From Aporrectodea caliginosa (Eukaryota; Annelida; Clitellata; Crassiclitellata; Lumbricidae), in the NCBI GenBank assembly GCA_020284085.1, contig JACEVL010000970.1, positions 1 to 64,000 on the forward strand: a stretch of DNA of 64,000 nt. Reading direction: 5' to 3'. Shown here piece after piece: positions 55,727-64,000 of this stretch; the first letter of the stretch is position 1, and the number at the start of each line of letters is the position of its first letter. Under the pieces are notes generated by a model. The model was given only the letters and a program-made list of their open reading frames with translations, did not search any database and was not told where the DNA came from. Both the position numbers and the translations under genes were made by a program.

Positions 55727-58585
55727 TTAAAGTTTAGATTTCTTCTGATGATTTTGAAGTTTTTGCAGAAGAAACCGTTGAATAATGTGTTCAAAAGGGA
55801 AAGTACTTTTCATGGAGGCAAATTCATCCATTGATTCTCTAAACGGATGACTACAATCGACATAACATCTGAGTTTCAAATACCTTGCAAGAAAATGTCT
55901 TCCAATAAAATAGTGACATTTAATGGAGTTAAACCGATCCAAAGAGTCTGATATTAGTTTCTTATCATGGTATATCTGTCGGGCAAAAAAGTGTGCAAAC
56001 GTTGAGTCGGAGGTTAACTCAACTTTTCGCATATCGTCATTTAGAGGACACAGATAACAAAAGAGTGTATGAAAACCAAGCAACGACTGTATGTCACCAT
56101 CGAAAAACGAGTCAAGCGGTGGCAATAACAAAACATTCGCAAAAGCAACATCCTTCAATTTGCGCTTCAGTTTAGGCTCGTGAAGAATTCGTTCGCATAA
56201 ATGCAGCACCTCATCGTATTTACGACACTTGTAAAAGTGCAAAGCTCGATAGCAGTCCACTGTGTTGCACTGGATGCCAAAGTCTTTGCGAATCGCATTA
56301 GAGAATGATGTCATATTTTCTAAGGCATATTCCGTTAGAACATCAATCAGTTTTTCTTTTACCATCAAAGGATTAAAACTTAAACTCACATTTGCTGTCA
56401 ATGAATCGGTTCTGCGATAAACGCATTGCCTGGCTCCATTGAAACAGATAGTTGAATTCGTCGGAAAACACGACTTTCGCTTTATTAAAACCAATAAAAA
56501 TTGGTCTAAAAGAAATGCTGAAGTTGGCAGATCAAAAGTCAATCGTAATTGTTTAAATATTCTTTCGGCGGATATTATTGTCAAATAGTAAGCAAACACC
56601 TTTGGTGTAAGACGTAGATCGAGATAAATATGCTTTTGTTTGTATATTATCTTGTCATTCAACTTTTTGCAGAGCAGACGAAATCCAACGATTCTAACAA
56701 CATCGTCAACGAAGAACAAACAACCTGCATTCAATGTTTCGTGTTCCATGTGGGTCGTTTGATCCATCAAGACTGCTGAGCAAATGCTTATGACAATTTG
56801 GTTTTCTGATGTTGCAAAATGAAGAGCAGCCATGTAGGCCAAAACTGCAGAAGCAATTGTATTCGACTGAGAATCGTCGCAATCTAAAGCCATTCTAAGA
56901 AATTCTTTTGACATGACAAAGAATAGTTGAAATTCAGAAGGGTTCTTTGATCTAGATAAATTTAGCAAAAATTCCTGTGCTTGCAAAAATTGAAAGCGAT
57001 TTCTCTCTGCTGTGAATGGTTTAGGATGTACGTGATACATACACCTTACGATTTTATGCTTCAAAGAAATCCCCTCTGCAAATTTTACAAATTCGTCGCT
57101 GTACCATGCTATTTTTTCACAGCCTAACCCATATACAGTATGTAAAATATGAAGTGTCGCATCAAAGTACGTGAAGACCCAAACGTTGCCTGGTATTGGT
57201 ATCATTGACATAGTTTTATTTTCTAACAACTGAACCCTTCTCATCAAACACGTGTCACCTAAACAGGATCTCATTGCTGACAGGCCTATATCTTCAGAGT
57301 TAATCATTCTACGAGTGTAATTATTGCAAAATGTAAATCCCAGGCCAAACACAAAATCCAGGGAGATTATTGTCATCGCTTTTCGGTATTCAATTAGAGG
57401 TGACGCATAATCGGCAAAAAGAGATTTTAATTTTGAATTATTGTCAATATCTGATGCTTTTGGTTGTATATAGTTACACACCAACCAACGACAAAGTATG
57501 TCAGGATTGGAGAATATATATAGTCGCCTCTCAAGCATGTCAATCATTGTGGAGCTCTGGAGATCATGAAATAGATTTGCTTCAGGGATGAAACAGTTCG
57601 GACAGTATCTCCTCTTTAGCCATTCTGAAAGCTTTTGCAACAACTCACAGCAGATTACAACAACAGAAGAGGAATTCCACCATTCCGGAGACATCTCTTC
57701 GCAAGTCCATAACATCAGCGTTTTTACATGATACGTACAGAGAACCTCATCCTCCTTTGGACAATCCTTTTGTATCAATTCTCTTTTTGCGAAGAATCTC
57801 AGCAAATGATAGACAATCTGTTGAAGTTTAGTCCAACTCTGAAGTAGAATTACTTCTGCCAATGAAAATGAAAATCTCCATTGTCCAATATCGCTTCTAC
57901 AAGCACGATGCTGAACGTATACAACATGACAACCTTGTTGTGCAACTTCGGATATTGTAGCAATCGTCGGCCAACCGTAATGTCTACGTCGTGTGAGCCA
58001 TCTGTGGGCTTCTTTAGGCCACTGAGGACACCACATACCCTCGACGAAATCAACAGAGGCGTTTTGCGTATCAAATTGTATCTTAATGGCTGGACCTCTC
58101 ACAGTATGTGATCGAAGACCAAATCGTTCGTTATTCGCCAGGTCCATTTTAGTTGCCTCACCATCGGCATCAAACGTACAGTATTTATTTAGGAAAGTTG
58201 TATTGTTAAATTCATATTTTTTGCTTTTCCAATTATATTTCATGTTTCCCAAAGTTCGAAGTCGAACAAAACCTGGATACCTGAGGTATGGCTCAATCTT
58301 GTAGCATTCAATCGTATCGCTTAAGTCACTCACATCAAGAGGCAATACTGGAATGTCTTCGGTGATGGCCAGCTCATCTGGTCTAAAGACCAATACATCA
58401 ATGTCGTCGATGCATCTATTCAACGGTCGTATATAGAACTCTATAGCGCGGCCACAATACATTAAATACGCAGTTTGGATAATGATGCGATTAGAAAGAG
58501 CATCATACGACTTTGGAAGAAGCTGGCATTCAGAAACAATGAATTCAGATATATCGTTTTCCGTTGTTTTATCAGCGCATTCCAT
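55727..58585 (-). CDS. Mab-21/cGAS-like (cGLR-like) protein, array gene 4, GS motif altered
   Basis: One 952-codon frame from ATG at 58585. A strong acceptor-like tttttatttcag lies 4 bases upstream, arguing for an upstream untranslated exon. The N-terminus reads CGRAIEF: Arg46 replaces the Ser of the GS motif kept in genes 1-3. The D60-D61-x-D63 acids and a third acid (D179) before MWCPQWP are kept. The C-lobe follows: GWPTIAT, WRFSFSLAE (236-244), YHVKTLMLWTCEE (285-297), CFIPEANLF. Two C-terminal helical modules carry D-D-V-x-x-I-V-G-F and D-G-D-I-Q-S-L-L-G-F, the second followed by GRH. In cGAS-type enzymes the GS backbone and side chain hold the nucleotide triphosphate, so Arg there probably weakens or abolishes catalysis. 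An intact 952-codon frame nevertheless suggests function, perhaps as a receptor or decoy without synthesis. The 3' neighbour is the shared array flank. Confidence 0.88.
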   Translation of the reverse strand: MECADKTTENDISEFIVSECQLLPKSYDALSNRIIIQTAYLMYCGRAIEFYIRPLNRCIDDIDVLVFRPDELAITEDIPVLPLDVSDLSDTIECYKIEPYLRYPGFVRLRTLGNMKYNWKSKKYEFNNTTFLNKYCTFDADGEATKMDLANNERFGLRSHTVRGPAIKIQFDTQNASVDFVEGMWCPQWPKEAHRWLTRRRHYGWPTIATISEVAQQGCHVVYVQHRACRSDIGQWRFSFSLAEVILLQSWTKLQQIVYHLLRFFAKRELIQKDCPKEDEVLCTYHVKTLMLWTCEEMSPEWWNSSSVVVICCELLQKLSEWLKRRYCPNCFIPEANLFHDLQSSTMIDMLERRLYIFSNPDILCRWLVCNYIQPKASDIDNNSKLKSLFADYASPLIEYRKAMTIISLDFVFGLGFTFCNNYTRRMINSEDIGLSAMRSCLGDTCLMRRVQLLENKTMSMIPIPGNVWVFTYFDATLHILHTVYGLGCEKIAWYSDEFVKFAEGISLKHKIVRCMYHVHPKPFTAERNRFQFLQAQEFLLNLSRSKNPSEFQLFFVMSKEFLRMALDCDDSQSNTIASAVLAYMAALHFATSENQIVISICSAVLMDQTTHMEHETLNAGCLFFVDDVVRIVGFRLLCKKLNDKIIYKQKHIYLDLRLTPKVFAYYLTIISAERIFKQLRLTFDLPTSAFLLDQFLLVLIKRKSCFPTNSTICFNGARQCVYRRTDSLTANVSLSFNPLMVKEKLIDVLTEYALENMTSFSNAIRKDFGIQCNTVDCYRALHFYKCRKYDEVLHLCERILHEPKLKRKLKDVAFANVLLLPPLDSFFDGDIQSLLGFHTLFCYLCPLNDDMRKVELTSDSTFAHFFARQIYHDKKLISDSLDRFNSIKCHYFIGRHFLARYLKLRCYVDCSHPFRESMDEFASMKSTFPFEHIIQRFLLQKLQNHQKKSKL

Positions 58586-58606
58586 CCTGCTGAAATAAAA
58601 ACAATC
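58586..58606 (-). promoter_or_regulatory. Splice-acceptor-like site before the gene 4 ATG
   Basis: The minus strand reads tttttatttcag-cagg-ATG, a pyrimidine tract ending in CAG a few bases before the start codon. It is the clearest of the four acceptors in the array. A second AG, directly before gATG, is an alternative. Confidence 0.6.
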
Positions 58607-58639
58607 ACATCATATTTGTTGTCAATTCCACACTCAAAA

Positions 58640-59000
58640 CCATAATATCATGAGCGGTCATGCGCTCAATCTTTAGCAGCCACTTTGAACTTTCGAGTTT
58701 ATAATTACGACTTCTGCTTGTCAATCGGGATATGCCATAGCAAAGCGAATTTTTGACACCCCATAACGATCTGAACTGCACCATCGTCATTTGCTGGACT
58801 GTTCTGAAAAACAGAGAAATCTCATACAGTTCTCGCGTGAAACTTCTGGTCAGATCTTATATCGAAGCAAAGCCTTGTGCTTTAAAATTCTTAATCACCA
58901 GACTCCACTCCGTGTCAGAAGGCGAAAGCTAAAAGTCCTGCGAGTGCAACATTGTAGCGATATGATTTCTTTTTTAAAAAGTTCTCATGCTAATTTCTAA
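58640..59000 (-). repeat. Array-type 3' flank of a lost copy, next to gene 4
   Basis: The stretch begins only about 55 bp upstream of the gene 4 ATG. It aligns with 14960-15210: 'gtgcgctcagctt', 'cgagtttagaattata' and 'gacttcttcttgtcaa' at gene 1 correspond to similar words here, as do 'catagcaa', 'gcaaagcc' and 'agactccactccgtg'. It marks the 3' flank of a further array unit whose gene is reduced to 59165-59300. Confidence 0.7.
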
Positions 59001-59164
59001 GTCTCCTTTCAATTCCGAGATGTATGTATGAACATTTTAATTTCACATGATACGTTTACCTATTCTCATGACGGACCACGTGTTACGAAGACGGGGATAA
59101 ACAAGCAAATCAGCTGAAAATTGTGCTATATTTTACAGAATATATTAAGTGCTAAAACAAAAAC

Positions 59165-59300
59165 CAGTTCTTCATGAAAACAAATTCATTCTCCGTTGCC
59201 TGTGTTTGCGAATTACAACAGTAAATAGGCTATAGCATCCGAATTTCAGATATATCGCAAATATATAATTATGTCTTCCAGGACAATCGCGGGATTTATT
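59165..59300 (-). pseudogene. Decayed 3' end of another Mab-21-like array gene
   Basis: The minus strand has P-G-R-H followed by Y-L-K-F-G-C, matching L-G-R-H-F-L-A-R-Y-L-K-L-R-C of the intact copies. The DNA word 'ttatgtcttccaggac' matches 'aaatgtcttccaagaa'. Only about 45 codons can be traced. The 3' flank of the same unit lies beside it at 58640-59000. Confidence 0.7.
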
Positions 59301-59570
59301 GAAGGAATTCCGAGGAAGACAGTATATTGGTGTGTATGTTTTTCTTTCAATAACCATTATTTTAATTTTCATTACAAAAATCATATACTGGTTTCATCGC
59401 TCTGTGTGGTAATATCCCGTCGTTCTGTTCCGCTTCTGATGAAGAGACCAATATCGTCAGCAAATTGGAGATTATTCGCCAGGCCTCCATTTAATTTGGG
59501 TCCGGGTATCACTCTACCAGCAACCGGGTCTGTGGAGGACTGGTCATACAATGTAACTGAAGTCGGACGG
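59301..59570 (-). mobile_element. LINE RT fragment in the duplicated block
   Basis: The minus-strand frame reads V-I-P-G-P-K-L-N-G-G-L, then N-N-L-Q-F-A-D-D-I-G-L-F: an RT active-site block with F-A-D-D, of RTE-like type. It is paralogous to 42837-43065, including the noncoding 'tttcaataaccatt' upstream. Confidence 0.75.
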
Positions 59571-59934
59571 TCGCTACAAATCCAGTGACTCTCTTGGCAG
59601 GAAATGTGCAAGAAAAAAGTATAGGCTACCTATTTAACTTGGCTTTTGAGTTTATTCTAAGTCACGCCTACTAAAAGTCGAGAGCTTTAATTTATTTAAT
59701 TTAATATGAAGCAATTTGAATTGAATTGCAGTTGTAAATGTCATCTCGTTTGTAATCGGCCATTATATTGCCTGAAAGGTAGTTCATTGTTGAATCTTTT
59801 AGACAAATGACGATCTCGTCTATACAATCGATATACAGTACAGTAGTTAAACAAAAGAAAGTGAAGAAAATATACTTAAAAGACCGCGACGGTGTTTTAA
59901 CTAATGACTTCTCTATAGGCCTATTGCCGCTTCT

Positions 59935-60120
59935 CGTGTTGCCAGTCTCAAGGCTTGATAACGGAGGAGGGCGACGCTGATTTGTCTTTAAAAAATTCCG
60001 TCACACTTACGTTTAATAAAAGTATCAAAAAGTATCAAAAATATACCTGACAGAAATTATACAATTGTTGTCTGTTAAGCTATTGTTCTTGTCGTTATTT
60101 CTAAAATTTCTGTTATTTAG
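59935..60120. repeat. Duplicated block, collinear with 44780-45115
   Basis: See 44780-45115. This copy lacks the L2 tail insertion and so represents the older arrangement. Confidence 0.65.
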
Positions 60121-61570
60121 CCTAACTGAGTACATAAACATGTCTGTCTTCACTCAACTTCTTCAGCACTGTTTAGTCAGAAACTTTCCACACCCTCTAT
60201 ATTCTATATATAGCCTAAGGTACCATCGTTGACCCAGAAAGTTATAACACGCAGCAACACTTACGGCTCCGTCCAAAGCGTCGTAGATCCGTATTTAAAA
60301 CTAAAAATAATTCGGACAAGCGGACTCGGCAACAGGCCTTACAGTCGGAACTCACCAGAAGTATCCTGCAAATTCTTCGTTTTGATAAAAAATGTTTCGT
60401 CGAAAAAACGCTAAGAGCCCATGTTCCTGTATAGCAGCCACAGCACGTTGTATCGCGTTTAATAACGGATCTAGCCAGGCCTAAATCTAGAAATAGGCCT
60501 ATGCGTTGGACTAGTCTGAATATGCATGACTAATAATGCTATAGGACACTTAGGTAATGGTTTGTTCATGCTGAAATTACATAAATGAAGACAGTCAACA
60601 ACATAACGATGTGTCATGTAGGCTTACGGACCTATCTAGCAGGATATTGCAAATTGATCTGCGTCTGCTTAAGTCCCTATAAATATTGCTGGGCACTCTG
60701 ATTACGTTAATTTGAAACAGATTTTGAGGTGCGCCCGGCGCGCGTAAGCTTGTACTTACAGACTGCTAGTAGGCCTACATGTGTATGTATGTATGAAAGT
60801 ATATAATTATAGGCCTATGTGAGCCTTAATAAACAGGCATAATGTAGCATACCTACAGGATTTACTATGTGCGACTGCTTACGGGAATTACCTTGTTATG
60901 CAATTTGATGAAGCAGTGTCCAGTAGCTATAGAACATCATTGAATAAGCTACTATTCAAAAGCTTAAAAAGAAGATCAGACAGTCAAGTTGTTGACATTT
61001 CATTGTGATAGCCTAATTACTTATGTGCTGTCCTAGAGAGATGGCTGCTTGTGTTAACCTAGGCTGTCATAGCGAATACGATTTCCATCCATCTCCTCTT
61101 TATTGAGGCTAAGGGCTGGCACCGCCTGAATGCGTTTCCTAAGCTTGTTATTATGTAGACGAGGTCTAGCTATTATTTTCGGTTTACTGGGTGTCTTAGA
61201 GTTAGAGTAGTTATTTGGTCACTGAATAGCATTATTGCTTGGATGGTCGATAAATGTTCTACGCATACAAATGCACGTCTAACTGCGACATCTCTGATTT
61301 GTATGTATAGCAAGTGACTACTTAACACAACATATCCACTTATCCAGATTTTAGAGTCTGGGTTTGGCGTTATCAGTTAGGAATGCCTCTCGCTACTTGA
61401 GGGAGATCTCTTGCCCACCTCACGTCGTGATGCCGCGGAAATCTTCGTTCTGAACCTGGAGGTAAAGTAAACATGCTGGTCTCTTAGCAAGCACTAAAAG
61501 ATGTAGCGCCTTGCTCTTTCAGTGGCTGAGCCGACCAGACCGATAAAACCTTCCTTCAGATCTACGTGCT
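60121..61570. other. No gene recognised
   Basis: Noncoding with scattered taggcctac words. Short frames carry no recognisable domain. Confidence 0.5.
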
Positions 61571-61695
61571 GCTTTTAATATGGACTCTGTAAACACCTTT
61601 CACACGCACTTGAAAACTGTTGTTTCACTTCGGATTTGGGCTGGGAGCGCCTTGGATTAGTTGTCTTGGGAAAGCTCCATGCGAGTTCATTTAAA
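61571..61695 (+). mobile_element. L2-type LINE 3' fragment
   Basis: 'ggctgggagcgccttggatt' resembles the terminal 'ccctgggtcgggagcgcctc' of the LINE at 11271-11850. Upstream traces of D-L-R-A-A-F-N-M occur in frame. Truncated. Confidence 0.5.
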
Positions 61696-61739
61696 ATGTA
61701 ACAACAAGAGAAAACTGAAGTTCAACATCAGTGCTCTCT

Positions 61740-62095
61740 GAGTCTTCACGATGGATGTAAAGATATAGACAGAGAGAAAGAGAGACAGAGATACAGAGAG
61801 AGAAATAGAGACAAAGAGACAAAGATATAGGGAGGAGGAGAGATAGCAAGAAATAGAGAGAAAGAAGTAACGAGAAAGAGAGAGAAAGAAACTGATAAAC
61901 ACACAGAAATAGAGACAACGAGACAGAGATACAGAGATACAGAGAAAAAAGACTGTTAGATAGACAGATGAGCATAGAGAAAGAAAGACAGGGAGAGAAC
62001 CGAGAGAGAGAAGAAAGAAAGAGAGAGAGAAAGAAAGAAACAAAGAAACAGACAGAATGAGAGACAAAGAGATAGAGACGGAGAGAGCGCGAAGC
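61740..62095. repeat. Purine-rich (GA)n/(GAAA)n low-complexity tract
   Basis: About 350 bp of agag/aaga/gaca repeats, impure. Long serine/leucine frames on the minus strand are artefacts of the repeat and not membrane proteins. Confidence 0.93.
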
Positions 62096-62099
62096 AATG

Positions 62100-62789
62100 G
62101 AAATTGCAGAGATAATGAGGGATAGGTAGACGGACAAACAAAAACGCACACAGTCGCGGTCTGGCTACATGTAAACACTAAGAACCCTAAGACAACCAAA
62201 AGAGGATTGCGCGTGACTATCACAGACTAAGTGGGTGCAATGCTGTTTGGATATGCTTTGCAAATGTCATGCGGGTACCCAACACTCAGACATAGAGTTT
62301 GCAGTTAGTCGCCATTGAAGGCAGCTGTAGACTATGCTTAAACGAGAAGTAAGTTCTAATAACCAGAAACTTACTTGGAGATTACCAGGAGACCAGAAAG
62401 AGAGTCGCCTTTTCCCTTTCTAGTCTCCTGGTAATCAGGTCTTGTTTTCCAAAATGTCTACCGGGACAATTCTTCAGATTAGACACAGAGCCAATTAATG
62501 AGCTGATGACATTTTGAGTTTTATTTTTAATTTTTAAGATTTTCTTATTTCGGATCATAAAACTCATAAAAACGAATCAGATGTTGCCTATAAATGAAAT
62601 TATCTATAATATTAGAACCGTAGAATGTCATGTAACGAAATTAGCAAAGACGATACAACAATTTCCAAGAGAGTTGAAGAGACGCCATTTAGACATTTAT
62701 CAATTATAAATTTATTAGAAAGCAAAGAAACGCAAATTTTGTGTTTTTTATGTGTTTAAAACCAAAAAACCAAACCTTTTGCGGCCCTG
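62100..62789. other. No gene recognised
   Basis: Noncoding. An inverted pair of ctcctggtaatc-like words lies at about 62379-62436 and could form a hairpin. Confidence 0.45.
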
Positions 62790-63059
62790 CTCTGGATGCA
62801 TCAAGAACTTTTCTTGTTATAGCAGAAATCTGAAAATGGCGCTGAAATGTTTTTGTTGGTGTTAGAAATTTTGCGGCGAAGTAATCGGGTTTTATCTAGC
62901 AATGTGTTAATGTACTCTGAAGTTCCTAAAGAAACTGAAGTTCTTAACGGTGCCCTTTCCCTGTTGTGGACGTTTCTCAAATGCACAAATTTCAACAATT
63001 TTAGGCCATTTTATACGATCGCTTAAGATATGTAAGTAGCTAATAACAACCTTCCACTT
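62790..63059 (-). repeat. Conserved 3' flank of array gene 5
   Basis: 'gcatcaagaact', 'ttgttatagcagaaat', 'aaatttcaacaattttaggc' and 'gatcgc' words match 55430-55690, 25930-26170 and 37890-37935 in order. The flank is split from the gene by the LINE at 63070-63486. Confidence 0.7.
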
Positions 63060-63456
63060 TAGTGACTTTGTCTTGTCTTGTCTTCAACCATCCTCGATCC
63101 GAGGGTTGGTCGCTCCATGGACAAGTCTTCTCCACCTTTTTCTATCTTCCGTCTCCGTCAACAATCGATGAAAAGGCATATTCATCCACGTGCTGATGTT
63201 GTTAAGCCATCCCATTCTCGGTCTTCCCCGCGTCCTTGCTCCTGGCACAGTTCCCTGTATTATCTCCTTTTCCAGGCAGTTTCCCTGTTTTCTCATCAAA
63301 TGCCCAAAGTATGTAAGTTTCCTTTTTTTAATCTGATTGAGTAGACTTCTTTCCATTCCTGTTTTCTCTAGCACCCACTCATTTGTTCTTTTTTCTATCC
63401 ATGACACTCTCAGAATCTGTCTTAGGCATTTCATTTCAAACGCATTTATTCTTTCT

Positions 63457-63487
<31 letters not shown>

Positions 63488-63496
63488 AGTGACTTT
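63060..63496 (-). mobile_element. 5'-truncated RTE-like LINE with 10-bp target duplication
   Basis: The minus-strand frame 63434-63084 has R-K-L-T-Y-F-G-H-L-M-R, G-A-R-T-R-G-R-P-R-M-G-W, then D-R-K-R-W-R-R-L-V-H-G, the standard C-terminus of RTE-like endonuclease/RT elements. The 3' tail is a gacaa repeat. tagtgacttt flanks the insert (63060-63069, 63487-63496). A run of about 25 A (minus strand) sits at the truncated 5' junction, which is unusual. Confidence 0.9.
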
Positions 63497-63556
63497 ACAC
63501 AACTCAATAGCAAATTACATGAAAAACTGAATCTGATCACTATAAAAACGCTATGT

Positions 63557-64000
63557 TTATTTGGACATTTTAAGAAGTTTTTGTAGAAGAAACACGCGAA
63601 TGATCTGTTCAAACGGAAGATTACTCTTCATGGCAGCAAATTCAGTCATTGCTTTTTTACTAGGATGATTACAGTCGAAACAACATCTTAGTCTAAGATA
63701 TTTCGCAAGAAAATGTCTTCCAACAAAATAGTGACATTTAATGGAGTATGGAAAACGATGATAACACGCGGCAATTTCATTCTTGCTAGAGTAGACGAAC
63801 CGGGCAAAAAAGTGGGCGAACGTTGAATCGGCAGCTATATCAGATTTCAGCAAATCGTCATTCAGAGGTGACAAATAGTAAAAGAGTGTGTGAAATCCAA
63901 ACACATTCTGTACGTCATCATCAAAAAGAGTGTCAAAGGGTAGCGACAACAAAACATTGGCAAAAGTTAACTCCTGTAAATCACTCTGAAGATCAGGCTC
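63557..64000 (-). CDS. Mab-21-like array gene 5, C-terminal part (runs off the window)
   Basis: The minus-strand frame is open from 64000 to TAA at 63557 and is clearly the C-terminal module of the array proteins. It reads E-P-D-L-Q-S-D-L, then F-A-N-V-L-L, F-D-S-F-F-D or its equivalent, D-D-D-V-Q-N-V-F-G-F-H-T-L, GRHFLAKYLRLRC and P-F-E-Q-I-I-R-V-F-L-L-Q-K-L. The visible part has no lesion. The catalytic N-terminal lobe lies beyond the window, so it cannot be said whether the gene is intact. The AATAAA overlapping the stop is probably coincidental. Confidence 0.88.
   Translation of the reverse strand, partial: EPDLQSDLQELTFANVLLSLPFDTLFDDDVQNVFGFHTLFYYLSPLNDDLLKSDIAADSTFAHFFARFVYSSKNEIAACYHRFPYSIKCHYFVGRHFLAKYLRLRCCFDCNHPSKKAMTEFAAMKSNLPFEQIIRVFLLQKLLKMSK

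Noticed and set aside
61687..62223. Long serine/leucine-rich minus-strand frames resembling a membrane protein
   Set aside because: They lie entirely in a GA-rich low-complexity tract, and overlapping frames are also open.
62382..62567. Possible further Mab-21 3' remnant (a C-P-G-R-H-like word on the minus strand)
   Set aside because: Only about 20 bases resemble the LGRHF region, and there is no supporting flank alignment. Chance similarity is likely.

Overview
The window looks like a repeat-rich nuclear segment of a marine invertebrate deuterostome, most likely an echinoderm. The grounds are A+T-rich sequence with very many taggcctac-type words, L2/CR1 retrotransposon tails, tRNA-derived SINEs and many hAT elements, together with Mab-21-type proteins of a kind that is expanded in marine invertebrates. 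The phylum is an inference; nothing here proves it. There are no bacterial operons and I see no rRNA or classical tRNA gene.

The only host gene family I can support is a tandem array, all on the minus strand, of large Mab-21/cGAS-like (cGLR-like) nucleotidyltransferase-fold genes with a long helical C-terminal region. Three copies are open (15585-18512, 26258-29050, 55727-58585). One is disabled by a nonsense codon and a frameshift (37996-40888). One is cut by the right window edge (63557-64000). Two are decayed 3' ends (about 42190-42376 and 59165-59300). A divergent relic of the same superfamily lies at about 3540-4110. Each open copy is one long exon whose ATG sits at or just after a splice-acceptor-like sequence. 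Noncoding DNA downstream of the stops is also similar between copies, so the array grew by DNA-level duplication, not by retrocopying.

Layout. 0-14.9 kb: relic Mab-21 segment, three hAT elements, L2 LINE, microsatellites, and a solo LTR nested in another repeat. 14.9-18.6 kb: gene 1. 19.8-21.2 kb: pogo/mariner-type transposon. 25.6-30.4 kb: gene 2, with an LTR fragment about 46 bp upstream of its ATG that itself carries a hAT element. 31-37.4 kb: LINE ends, trinucleotide arrays, an inverted-repeat element and a piggyBac-type element. 38-45.1 kb: broken gene 3, then a block of nested elements that is collinear with 59.2-60.1 kb. 45.9-54.1 kb: DNA transposons, SINEs and LINEs. 55.4-59.3 kb: gene 4 and the remnant next to it. 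62.8-64 kb: gene 5, with a truncated LINE in its 3' flank.

The genes appear to form a multigene family, not a pathway. In animals, Mab-21-fold cGLR enzymes sense nucleic acids and make cyclic dinucleotides. Here the acidic triad is recognisable in the copies whose N-terminus is present, but one open copy has lost the serine of the GS motif. The array may therefore mix active enzymes, catalytically dead receptors or decoys, and pseudogenes.
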